Shown here: one piece after another, positions 1 through 7,033 of the stretch
How the letters are laid out: every line of letters begins with the position of its first letter
Numbering within the stretch: the first letter of the stretch is position 1
Source of the DNA: Pseudobdellovibrio sp.
Lineage (GTDB): Bacteria > Bdellovibrionota > Bdellovibrionia > Bdellovibrionales > Bdellovibrionaceae
Length of the DNA: 27,755 bases
Assembly: GCA_025449725.1 (NCBI GenBank)
Contig: JANWIU010000042.1
Coordinates: forward strand, 1 to 27,755
Direction of reading: 5' to 3'
The notes under the pieces: generated by a model
The model's database searches: none
Told to the model about the DNA's origin: nothing
What the model saw: only the letters and a program-made list of their open reading frames with translations
Program-made: the position numbers and the translations under genes

Positions 1-388
1 GAAAGCTTTTATTATACTGATTACTTTACTGACCCTGAACGCAGGCGCACAAACGGGCACATCACTAACAACAATAGTCACCAGCGTTGACCGCGCTAAT
101 CTGTTGGCCGACAGTTTCGAAAGAACTTTGTATGTGTTTGACGTCGATCAAAGTTCAAATTCCTCAAAATGCGTAGGCGATTGCGCTGAAGTGTGGCCGC
201 CTTATATTGTAAGCGCAGCTGAAGCCGCGTCCTTGCAGGCCCCGTTTTCTACGGTAGCTCGCCCCAATAAAAAATTGCAGCTCACGTTTCAGGGACGCCC
301 TGTCTACACCTACATGCTGGATCGTAAAATAGGTGACAGCCTTGGCAACGGCCTTGGCGGCGTTTGGCATCACATTGTTCTGAATTGA
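1..388 (+). CDS. COG4315-type exported protein (Yx[FWY]xxD repeats), 5' edge clipped
   Basis: The reading frame is open from base 2. Base 1 is a G followed by AAA GCT TTT, so it is probably the last base of the ATG and only two bases are missing (about 129 aa in all). The start reads (M)KAFIILITLLTLNAGAQ, a Sec signal peptide. Two copies of the Y-x-[FWY]-x-x-D motif of the secreted-repeat family PF03640/COG4315 are visible: YVFDVD (about residues 45-50) and YTYMLD (about 103-108). Between them is the family's Cys pair and Trp-Pro-Pro stretch (CVGDCAEVWPP). The function of the family is unknown; it acts outside the cytoplasm. The next gene, a cytochrome c lipoprotein, starts 30 bases downstream and may be co-transcribed, which suggests but does not prove a redox or envelope role. 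A TTG at 104 is a poorer start because it would remove the signal peptide. Confidence 0.8.
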   Translation, partial: KAFIILITLLTLNAGAQTGTSLTTIVTSVDRANLLADSFERTLYVFDVDQSSNSSKCVGDCAEVWPPYIVSAAEAASLQAPFSTVARPNKKLQLTFQGRPVYTYMLDRKIGDSLGNGLGGVWHHIVLN

Positions 389-418
389 TTTTGTTACCTC
401 TTGAACCCGGGAGCATTT

Positions 419-1054
419 ATGAAATTCAAATTTCTATTTTTGTTCTTCATGATGGCTTCCGGCTGTAATATCAGTCGCGACCAGCAACCCATGGTTTTGG
501 ATCCGCCTGAAACCCAGTTAAAGGCAGAAGATCTTGATTTCAGAGCGGTCAGCAAATTTGTTTTTATACCTTCTTGTGTAGGTTGCCATAAAACCGGTGG
601 GGCCTCCGGCGGGGTCAATCTTGAGACCTACGAAAGTGTTTTTAAGCATGTGCCCCGTATAAAACTGGAGGTGGCCGGAGGGCTTATGCCACCCGGAAAG
701 CCGCTGAATCAGTTACAAGTTCAGCTTTTAAATAAGTGGATCGATGCCGGCGCGAAGGAACACGCTGGCAGTATTCCACCAAACCCACCAACTGTCCCAA
801 CACCTGAAGAAATTCCATTTGCGACAGTGATGGAAAAGGTTTTTCAAGTCACCTGTACAGGGTGTCACTCAGCAGATGCCGGCAATATGGGTGGAATAAA
901 TTTAGAAACTTACGACAGTATTTTTGAATCCAAAGTAAAAATTGAAGCTGCGGTTACAGAGGGGCGAATGCCTCCTCCGGATATGGGTTTAACTTTAACC
1001 AAAGAGCAAAAAAATCTATTGATGGGCTGGCTGGCTCAAGGGGCGAAGCCTTAG
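419..1054 (+). CDS. Diheme c-type cytochrome lipoprotein (tandem Planctomycete-type cytochrome c repeats)
   Basis: 211 aa from the ATG at 419, chosen over an upstream TTG at 401 because CGGGAG lies just before it and the product then begins with a lipoprotein signal peptide (MKFKFLFLFFMMASGC, lipidated Cys16). Two CxxCH haem-attachment sites are present, CVGCH at about residues 53-57 and CTGCH at about 146-150. Each lies in a repeat of the same design: CxxCH, a Gly-rich loop, N-L-E-T-Y, then M-P-P (Met90 and Met184, candidate axial ligands) and a closing W-x-x-x-G-A-K helix. The pattern resembles the PSCyt1 domain (PF07635), duplicated in tandem. The likely role is electron transfer at the periplasmic face of a membrane; the partner is unknown. 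It follows the COG4315-type gene by 30 bases. Confidence 0.8.
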   Translation: MKFKFLFLFFMMASGCNISRDQQPMVLDPPETQLKAEDLDFRAVSKFVFIPSCVGCHKTGGASGGVNLETYESVFKHVPRIKLEVAGGLMPPGKPLNQLQVQLLNKWIDAGAKEHAGSIPPNPPTVPTPEEIPFATVMEKVFQVTCTGCHSADAGNMGGINLETYDSIFESKVKIEAAVTEGRMPPPDMGLTLTKEQKNLLMGWLAQGAKP

Positions 1055-1063
1055 CTTGATAAC

Positions 1064-1089
1064 AATAATCATAAATTATTAGTTTTTTT
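1064..1089 (+). terminator. Weak AT-only hairpin with T tract after the cytochrome gene
   Basis: AATAAT (1064-1069), loop CATAA, ATTATT (1075-1080), then AG and seven T. The stem is only six A-T pairs, so termination would be weak. The same bases could instead be promoter DNA for the transporter at 1130 (TTGATA at 1056-1061, TATTAG at 1077-1082, spacing 15). Confidence 0.25.
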
Positions 1090-1129
1090 ACCCGGTGAAT
1101 CTGTTAAGCTTTAGTTTTCGGGAGGGTAG

Positions 1130-1981
1130 ATGAGCTTTCAATTTATTACGACAACCGCATTGCCTATTGCTTTGATTATTATCATGTTCGGCCTGGGGCT
1201 AACCCTGACTGTTGAAGATTTCAGGAGAGTGGTAAAGTATCCAAAGCCAATCGCAGTCGGGTTAAGTTGTCAGCTTTTGCTTTTGCCTCTTGTTGCCTAC
1301 GGACTTTGTAAAGTGTTTGGTCTGCGGGCTGAGTTTGCGATAGGGCTTATGGTTCTGGCCGCAAGTCCCGGTGGCGTTACATCGAATGTGTTTTCACATT
1401 TGTCTCACGGTGATGTGGCCCTGAATTTGACATTAACCGCAATTAACAGTGCTATTTCGGCTGTGCTTTTACCGCTGTTCACCGGGCTTTCCATCATGGC
1501 TTTTGCGGGGCAAGATCAAGCCATTGAATTGCAGCCCAAAAAAATCATTGAGGTGTTCTTTATTGTTTTAGTGCCTGCTGCAATTGGAATGTGGGTAAAA
1601 AAAATAAAACCGGCCTTGGCTGAAAAGTCAGACCGGCCAATCCGAATTTTTTCAATGCTGGTGTTGATCATTATCATTGTTGCCGCAATTGTTTCAGAAG
1701 GACGTAATATTCTCGGTTACATTCCTGAAGTGGGAATTGCCGTTTTACTTTTTAATTTAATCAGCCTGCTGGTCGGTTACTTTGTACCGGTGATTTTCGG
1801 AATTGAAAGAAAGCAGGCCATTGCTGTCTCTTTAGAGATCGGGATTCACAACGGAACACTTGCATTATTTGTTGCGATGACTGTTCTTGGCGGGGGGATG
1901 TATGCGGTTCCTGCGGCATTATACAGTATTGTTATGTACGTAACCGCAGGCTCATTGTGCTGGCTGGTAACTAGAAAATAA
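1130..1981 (+). CDS. Bile acid:sodium symporter (BASS/SBF) family transporter
   Basis: 283 aa starting at ATG 1130 after GGAGGG (1121-1126). It is a very hydrophobic protein with about nine membrane segments. The N-terminal sequence G-L-G-L-T-L-T-V-E-D-F and the later stretch A-A-S-P-G-G-V-T-S-N-V-F are typical of the SBF fold (PF01758): the latter is the unwound, Na+-binding crossover helix. The second crossover region is near E-I-G-I-H-N-G-T-L-A. The family carries organic anions with sodium; substrates in bacteria vary (bile acids, pantoate, keto acids), and nothing here decides among them. The length is close to short bacterial members. It may be transcribed on its own or from readthrough of the cytochrome pair. 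Confidence 0.87.
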   Translation: MSFQFITTTALPIALIIIMFGLGLTLTVEDFRRVVKYPKPIAVGLSCQLLLLPLVAYGLCKVFGLRAEFAIGLMVLAASPGGVTSNVFSHLSHGDVALNLTLTAINSAISAVLLPLFTGLSIMAFAGQDQAIELQPKKIIEVFFIVLVPAAIGMWVKKIKPALAEKSDRPIRIFSMLVLIIIIVAAIVSEGRNILGYIPEVGIAVLLFNLISLLVGYFVPVIFGIERKQAIAVSLEIGIHNGTLALFVAMTVLGGGMYAVPAALYSIVMYVTAGSLCWLVTRK

Positions 1982-2010
1982 CGATCTGAATATAGCAGAA
2001 GCCTAAATAT

Positions 2011-3390
2011 TTAGTTTAAGATTCCCTGTAATACACTTCTTGCTTTCAAAACGGAAGAGGTTTCAGGCTGCGCCTGCTTTTTAAATTCGCTGCTGCCTCC
2101 GCCTTGGTAGTGTCTGATCGCGATAACTTGGCCCGCTTCGTCTCTAACGAATTCTTCTCCTGCAATGCTTAATAGCCTAAAACTATCTTTATCATTAGCC
2201 ACCAGTTTATAAGGAGGTTGGCCGTCATCGGGCTGAAGATAAAGTTCATTATCTTTAATAAAAACATTAAAGCCGAGGGTCTCGGCTTTGAAAAATCCGG
2301 TGTATTCCGAAAACGTTGCTTTATCGACCGGGTAGGGTTTTAGTTTAGGCACTTCTGCCGTACCTTTGTTGAAATAATTAAGAGCAATAGCTTCAGGCTC
2401 AATAATTCCGCCGTCTGTATTGTCGAACTTAACAACTTTCATTTTTGATTTTTTTAAGTAAGTTAATTTGGTAGTAAATCCTGGAGTACGGCCACCGTGA
2501 GTTATTTTAGTTTCACCGTTGGAGTTCACAACATTGATTCCCAGAGCATAGTTGTTCAAAAACGGAGTTTGCATTTGGGTTTTTGAATTCTCACTCAACA
2601 GCGCGGACGTATCGTAAATTGTAACCCACTTAGCCAAGTCATCCAATGTCGAATAGAGACCGCCGGCAGCTGCTGCCCATGATAAATTAAGTTCGAACGG
2701 AACAGGCCCCTGACCACGGTCGACATGGCCAACCACATCTGAAACATCTTTAAAGCTTTCAACGTATCCGGTATCGGTCATTTGTAAAGGAACTAAAAAG
2801 TGGGACCTAATAAAACTGTCCCAACTTTCTCCGCTGACAACTTCAACTATGCGGCCCGCAACGATATAACCCGAATTAGAATAGTTCCATTTTGTCGTCG
2901 GGGCGAAATCAAACGGATACAAAGCAATAGCATTGATAAGATCTGTTAGACTAGGTGAGCGGTCCTGAGGAAGGTGTTGCCAAAACCCATCCTGGTCCGT
3001 GTAATTAGCAATGCCGGATGTATGATTAAGTACGTCGCGGATTTTTATTCCTTTAAAAATCGGGCTTTCAGGCAAGTACTTTGTAACATCATCTTCCAGC
3101 GAAAGTTTATTCTCTTCCTGAAGTTTTAAAATTGAAGCGGCAACGAACTGCTTTGTAACAGAGCCGATCTGGAATTTGTCATTGGTGCTTAACGGAGTAT
3201 TGCTGACAAAATCTTTTACGCCGAAGGCTTTTTTGAAAAGGACTTCATTGTTTTTTGTAACCAGCAGCACGCCGTTGAAGTGCGCTTCGTTCAAGTAGGA
3301 TTCGAACTCTGCAACGGTACCGATAGTTTGCATCGGACCGGCGAAACTTAACGAACTTAAAAAGAACAGTATGGCAAAACTGAGTTTCAT
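2011..3390 (-). CDS. Exported serine hydrolase, beta-lactamase/PBP4-like fold
   Basis: 459 aa from the ATG at 3390, which is preceded by GGGGG and begins a Sec signal peptide (MKLSFAILFFLSSLSFAGP). An upstream start at 3441 would bury that signal. All three active-site motifs of the class C beta-lactamase/D-Ala-D-Ala peptidase clan (PF00144) are present: SVTK (Ser77, Lys80), YSN (Tyr170-Asn172) and HGG (298-300), plus the typical HTSG at 123-126. A C-terminal segment of about 100 residues (from about 350) is rich in beta strands and resembles the DUF3471-type lid domain. It acts in the periplasm. Real substrates of such proteins range from peptidoglycan peptides to esters, so a true beta-lactamase activity cannot be claimed. 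It lies about 1 kb from the cre locus, whose relatives control beta-lactamases in Aeromonas, but no cre-tag is seen at its own promoter. Confidence 0.85.
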   Translation of the reverse strand: MKLSFAILFFLSSLSFAGPMQTIGTVAEFESYLNEAHFNGVLLVTKNNEVLFKKAFGVKDFVSNTPLSTNDKFQIGSVTKQFVAASILKLQEENKLSLEDDVTKYLPESPIFKGIKIRDVLNHTSGIANYTDQDGFWQHLPQDRSPSLTDLINAIALYPFDFAPTTKWNYSNSGYIVAGRIVEVVSGESWDSFIRSHFLVPLQMTDTGYVESFKDVSDVVGHVDRGQGPVPFELNLSWAAAAGGLYSTLDDLAKWVTIYDTSALLSENSKTQMQTPFLNNYALGINVVNSNGETKITHGGRTPGFTTKLTYLKKSKMKVVKFDNTDGGIIEPEAIALNYFNKGTAEVPKLKPYPVDKATFSEYTGFFKAETLGFNVFIKDNELYLQPDDGQPPYKLVANDKDSFRLLSIAGEEFVRDEAGQVIAIRHYQGGGSSEFKKQAQPETSSVLKARSVLQGILN

Positions 3391-3419
3391 GAATTCCCCC
3401 TGAAAATTGAAGTTATTTT

Positions 3420-3446
3420 GTACCGCAAAAGCCGCCCGCACGGTAC
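3420..3446 (-). other. Stem-loop in the leader of the serine hydrolase gene
   Basis: GTACCG and CGGTAC form a perfect six-base inverted repeat around a 15-base GC-rich loop, 30 bases before the start codon. If the promoter at 3451-3481 is right, this falls in the untranslated leader. No known riboswitch is recognised. Confidence 0.3.
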
Positions 3447-3450
3447 GGAC

Positions 3451-3481
3451 TTTGTATTTTTTATATAATAAATCCCGTCAA
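3451..3481 (-). promoter_or_regulatory. Candidate sigma-70 promoter of the serine hydrolase gene
   Basis: On the minus strand TTGACG (3481-3476) is followed 19 bases later by TACAAA (3456-3451); AATACA at spacing 17 is an alternative. The intervening DNA is strongly AT-rich. It lies in the 164-base gap between the divergent hydrolase and barrel genes. Confidence 0.3.
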
Positions 3482-3554
3482 TGTGGGGTTACGGTTGTTA
3501 AGTCTGCAAACCGAGGTTTTTAATGGTAGCTAGGTAAGTGAGGAAACCATTTTA

Positions 3555-4289
3555 ATGAAATTTTTATTTTCATCTCTTCTCATTCTATTTTGTTCGGCGA
3601 TGGCCCATGCAGATCACTTCAGATTGAACTCAATTTATGAAGAAAAGGAAAACCTTTATCAGGGCTACGATACCGCGCTCACTTTTTTTAAAGAGTATAA
3701 AGAAGGCTGGTTGCAACAATGGAATGTGGGTCTCAATATTCTGTCGGGTACTTATTTAAACGGTGTTACGCTGGAAAATAAGACGTTTACTTCTGGCATT
3801 TTTGCCAGATTTGAAAATTCATACGCTGACTTTAGTGCTCAGGTTTCTGAAAATGATAACTTAAGACCATTTAGCAAGTTGAGTTATATGCATTTTATTC
3901 CGACTGGTTCGAATGAATTCGGAATTGGATATGAATATGCAACTTATTCTGCTTTCCCGAATTCAAAAGTAGTGATGCTAACCGTGGCACACTTAATGGC
4001 AGACGATTATGTCAGCGCTACTGTGTATGCAGATACAGAACAGTCGGATCTTGTCGCTTACATGGCCAGTTTAAGAAAAATACTCAGCGAAAAATGGGAT
4101 ACCAGATTTTACGCCGCCGCAGGAAAGCGTCAGCAGGATTTCGGATTTTCTCAATACTTTACTTCTGCCTCGGCAGTTGCCGTATACAAAATAAATGAAA
4201 CTTCAAAGTTAAGAGGAATAGTAGCCAAATCCTGGGGCGATCTGGAAAATAATACTGAAATCGGCCTTGCCTATTCGTGGTATTACTAA
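3555..4289 (+). CDS. Predicted outer-membrane beta-barrel protein (YaiO-like)
   Basis: 244 aa with a signal peptide (MKFLFSSLLILFCSAMAHA) and a ribosome site GAGG at 3540-3543. The mature part alternates polar and aromatic/hydrophobic residues through about ten strands and ends in W-Y-Y, the aromatic C-terminus recognised by the Bam machinery. Overall style (a barrel that starts near S-I-Y-E-E-K-E-N-L-Y-Q-G) recalls the YaiO family, but this is a weak resemblance and the function is unknown. It is divergent from the serine hydrolase and ends only 24 bases before the cre-tag of creD. Confidence 0.65.
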   Translation: MKFLFSSLLILFCSAMAHADHFRLNSIYEEKENLYQGYDTALTFFKEYKEGWLQQWNVGLNILSGTYLNGVTLENKTFTSGIFARFENSYADFSAQVSENDNLRPFSKLSYMHFIPTGSNEFGIGYEYATYSAFPNSKVVMLTVAHLMADDYVSATVYADTEQSDLVAYMASLRKILSEKWDTRFYAAAGKRQQDFGFSQYFTSASAVAVYKINETSKLRGIVAKSWGDLENNTEIGLAYSWYY

Positions 4290-4312
4290 AGTCCGTTGAA
4301 TTCGGAAGCTTT

Positions 4313-4339
4313 TTCACACAAAGTTCACATTAGGTTCAA
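4313..4339 (+). promoter_or_regulatory. cre-tag (CreB operator) with a third phased half-site
   Basis: TTCAC (4313-4317), six bases, TTCAC (4324-4328), six bases, TTCAA (4335-4339). The first two copies match exactly the CreB operator described in Escherichia coli and the blr-tag of Aeromonas (TTCAC-N6-TTCAC). The 11-base period puts the half-sites on one face of the helix, as expected for tandem binding of OmpR-type regulators. It ends 45 bases before the creD start, the place from which CreB activates creD. Confidence 0.8.
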
Positions 4340-4384
4340 ACAGAGATCTTAATCCTCCCCGATGATTTAGGTATGGAGGATATT

Positions 4385-5614
4385 ATGGAAAACGAAAACA
4401 GAACTATTTTAGGAATGATCACGTCAAATGCGGTAAGTATCAAAGTACTAATCGTGCTTTTTATGACCGTGATTTTAATGATTCCACTGGCGATGGTGGA
4501 TAGCCAAATCGGCGATAGAAAGAAGTATGAAGCCGAGGCGCAAAGTGAAGTGGCCAAAGGCTGGGGGAATGACGTGATTTTCGGGTCGCCGGTCTGGTCA
4601 GGAGCAGAAAAAACAATTTATGCTTCTCATAGCGAAACCCTTATTTCAGTTGATAGTAAAGAAAAAAAGCGCGGGATATTTAAAGTTCCGGTTTATGCAG
4701 CGACATTTAATACAAAGGTGAAATTTGTGGCCCCGTTGGATTCTCCTGCAATGAAAATACCGGATTCAGGTCATTTAACGATCGCGGTAAACCCTGTTAC
4801 TTCAATTCAGAGCTTCCGTGTGCGGGAAGTTGCAACCGGAAAAGAGCTGAATGTTAAAGTGGACGATTACGGACTTCGGCTTCCAGTAACCGAACTGACT
4901 AATAAAAATATTTATACGAACGAACTGGAAATTGAAGTGACGTCACGTGGTACGGGGCCCGTGAAGTATGAATCCAGTGCAGACAATGAAAACATTAAGA
5001 TGACCGGAAACTGGGGCAAACCGAAATTTACAGAGCAGGCATTGCCGGATGAGACTAACATTTTGCAGACTGGATTCGAGGCCACATGGGCGATGCAGTC
5101 GGTTCCTAAATGGGAATCATCTTCGCGTGAAACTAAAACGATCGGCCTTAGTCATTTATGGATTTCAACTGATTATGCAAAAGTAGAGCGAGCCGTAAAG
5201 TACGGAGAGCTGTTTGTTGCGCTGACTTTTTTGCTGATGTTCATAGTTGAATTTACAAGTAAGTCAAAAATCCATCCGTTTCAGTACGGACTTATCGGCA
5301 TCAGTATCAGTGTTTTTTATCTTTTGCTTTTGGCTATTTCGGAAACGACCGGGTTTGATGTGGCCTACGGAATCTCTAGCGTAGCCGTTGCCGGGCTGAT
5401 CGTTTTTTATGCCGGCGGTTTTTTAAAGCAGAAGAAATTCGTAATGATGTTGCTGGCAGAACAGTTGATTCTAAGCGGGTTCTTTTACTTGCTGCTTGGC
5501 CTGGAAGAAAAGGCCTTTCTTATCGGTTCGATCGGGTTATTCGCCGCGCTGGCGATTTTTATGTCGGTCACAAGGCGTCTGGACTGGTATTCCGGTACCT
5601 TTAGATTAGAATGA
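4385..5614 (+). CDS. creD: CreD family inner-membrane protein
   Basis: 409 aa from the ATG at 4385; GGAGGA at 4375-4380 supports this start over the ATG at 4373, which overlaps that site. The plan matches CreD (PF06123): one N-terminal membrane helix (about residues 13-35, V-L-I-V-L-F-M-T-V-I-L-M-I-P-L-A-M-V) followed by an I-x-D-R-K-x-Y motif, a large periplasmic region of roughly 230 residues, then about five to six C-terminal membrane helices including H-P-F-Q-Y-G-L-I-G and the closing T-R-R-L-D-W-Y. E. coli CreD is somewhat longer (about 450 aa), so the periplasmic part is reduced here. CreD is the main CreB target and affects envelope integrity; its biochemistry is unsettled. It is the first gene of creD-creB-creC (the E. 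coli order is creA-B-C-D), and no creA is seen. Confidence 0.9.
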   Translation: MENENRTILGMITSNAVSIKVLIVLFMTVILMIPLAMVDSQIGDRKKYEAEAQSEVAKGWGNDVIFGSPVWSGAEKTIYASHSETLISVDSKEKKRGIFKVPVYAATFNTKVKFVAPLDSPAMKIPDSGHLTIAVNPVTSIQSFRVREVATGKELNVKVDDYGLRLPVTELTNKNIYTNELEIEVTSRGTGPVKYESSADNENIKMTGNWGKPKFTEQALPDETNILQTGFEATWAMQSVPKWESSSRETKTIGLSHLWISTDYAKVERAVKYGELFVALTFLLMFIVEFTSKSKIHPFQYGLIGISISVFYLLLLAISETTGFDVAYGISSVAVAGLIVFYAGGFLKQKKFVMMLLAEQLILSGFFYLLLGLEEKAFLIGSIGLFAALAIFMSVTRRLDWYSGTFRLE

Positions 5615-5621
5615 GTGACGT

Positions 5622-6305
5622 ATGATGCCAAAAGTTCTGCTTTTTGAAGATGAAAATAACATTGCAGAGAACCTGAAGTATGCGCTTAAGACTGAAGGCA
5701 TTGTGTGTGAACACGCATTGACTGCGCAAGAAGGTCTACAAAAATTCAAAAACGGAAATTTTGACATCGTTATTCTGGATGTTGGGTTGCCAGACAAAAG
5801 CGGCTTTGATGTCTGTAAAGAAATCAGAGCCGAAAGTAACATACCTGTATTTTTTTTAACGGCGCGGGCGGATGAGGTTGATAAAATTCTTGGGCTTGAG
5901 CTTGGGGCCGACGACTACATTACAAAACCATTTAGTCCCCGTGAAGTTACGGCCCGAATCCGGGCGTTTTTTAGAAGATACGGCGCCGCTATTGATGTTC
6001 AAGAGTCTAAAAAAATTAGAAGTTTCGAAATTCTTGAAGAGCGTTTTCAAATCAAATTTCACAATGTGGATCTGGAACTAAGACGTTATGAATTCGGAAT
6101 CTTAAAATTTTTACTGGAACATCCCGGTCATGTTTATTCCAGGGCGCAGATTATGGATAAAGTCTGGCACGAGCCGGACATGAGCTTAGAACGCACCATT
6201 GACACACATATTAAGGTGATTCGTTCTAAATTGAAAAAAATTTCAGACGAAGAAATCATTCAAACCCATCGGGGAGTCGGTTATTCCATCAAGGACGGCG
6301 AGTGA
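5622..6305 (+). CDS. creB: CreB-type OmpR-family response regulator
   Basis: 227 aa, seven bases after creD; ATG at 5622 or the adjacent 5625. The receiver has acidic pocket E9-D10, phospho-acceptor D53 (in V-I-L-D-V-G-L-P-D), T80 and K102. The stretches F-L-T-A-R-x-x-E-V-D and L-G-L-E-L-G-A-D-D-Y, with K-P-F-S-P-R-E-V just after, are close to E. coli CreB. The C-terminal winged helix (about 130-225) ends R-T-I-D-T-H-I-K-V-I-R-S-K-L and H-R-G-V-G-Y, typical of OmpR/PhoB DNA-binding domains. It should bind the cre-tag at 4313 and activate its own operon. It overlaps creC by four bases (GTGA), implying coupled translation. Confidence 0.92.
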   Translation: MMPKVLLFEDENNIAENLKYALKTEGIVCEHALTAQEGLQKFKNGNFDIVILDVGLPDKSGFDVCKEIRAESNIPVFFLTARADEVDKILGLELGADDYITKPFSPREVTARIRAFFRRYGAAIDVQESKKIRSFEILEERFQIKFHNVDLELRRYEFGILKFLLEHPGHVYSRAQIMDKVWHEPDMSLERTIDTHIKVIRSKLKKISDEEIIQTHRGVGYSIKDGE

Positions 6306-7003
6306 GCCTGCGTCGCCGCCTATTTCTGACGTTGTGTTTGATTGTGCTGACCGGTTTTTTCGGCATTGCCAGATGGATACAGGGCGAGCTCCGCAATAGT
6401 TACGGTCAGGTCGTTGAAGAAATTTTAGTAGATTACGCTCATTTGCTTTCTGCCCATCTTGAAAACCACCGGATGTCTCCGGACGGACTGAAATCATTAA
6501 CCGATTTATTCGCGCAGTATCGTAGTCACAAAATTGAAGCTAAGATTTTTGATTTTGTTAAACAAGGCACCACACTGGAATTTTATGTCACAGATAAAAA
6601 TGGCATCGTCTTGGCCGCAAGCCGGCCTGAGCTGATTGGCCAGGATTTTTCAAAGTGGAATGATGTTTATAAAACTCTAAAAGGTGAATATGGTGTGCGG
6701 TCTACGCATTTGGTGGCAGAAGACCCGCGCAGTTCAGTCTATTTTATAGCAGCGCCCGTAAAGGTCGAAGGAAAAATTGCCGGAGTCGCCACCGTCTATA
6801 AAGAAGAAGGAAGTGTCTTGATTTTTTTAGACAGAGCCTTGAATAAAATGTTTTTGGGCGGTTTGTTTTCAGTTGTGGCTCTCGGATTAATTGGCGGCCT
6901 GATTTTGCTGTGGATCACCTTACCGCTGGAAAAATTAAGAAAGTATGCTCTTGAAATTTCTGAAGGGCATCGGGGAGAACTGCCGCATTCCAAAATTAAA
7001 TAA
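6302..7003 (+). CDS. CreC N-terminal part: sensor, both membrane helices and half HAMP
   Basis: 233 aa. GTG start at 6302 inside the end of creB. TM1 is L-F-L-T-L-C-L-I-V-L-T-G-F-F-G-I, the periplasmic region (about 25-182) has a PAS/CACHE-like look with F-Y-V-T-D-K-N-G-I-V and a later V-Y-F-I-A-A-P-V-K-V-E-G-K-I-A-G-V strand set, and TM2 is near 183-206. Translation as written stops at the end of the first HAMP helix, giving a membrane sensor with no kinase domain. Confidence 0.75.
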   Translation: MSLRRRLFLTLCLIVLTGFFGIARWIQGELRNSYGQVVEEILVDYAHLLSAHLENHRMSPDGLKSLTDLFAQYRSHKIEAKIFDFVKQGTTLEFYVTDKNGIVLAASRPELIGQDFSKWNDVYKTLKGEYGVRSTHLVAEDPRSSVYFIAAPVKVEGKIAGVATVYKEEGSVLIFLDRALNKMFLGGLFSVVALGLIGGLILLWITLPLEKLRKYALEISEGHRGELPHSKIK

Positions 7004-7033
7004 GTTAAACATCTCAGTGATGCCTTTGAAAAA

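Noticed and set aside
1058..1076. A GATAACAATAATCATAAAT stretch matching about 14 of 19 positions of the Fur-box consensus, upstream of the BASS transporter.
   Set aside because: The region is AT-rich and such partial matches arise often by chance; nothing in the transporter points to iron, and no second match was seen near other genes.
1395..1410. A near cre-tag (TTCAC-N6-CTCAC).
   Set aside because: It lies inside the BASS coding region and one half-site is imperfect.
2003..2014. A 12-base palindrome CTAAATATTTAG.
   Set aside because: It is AT-only apart from its ends, overlaps the stop codon of the serine hydrolase gene and has no T tract, so a terminator or operator role has no support.
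2514..2531. Two TTCAC sequences near each other.
   Set aside because: They are eight bases apart instead of six and lie within the serine hydrolase coding region.
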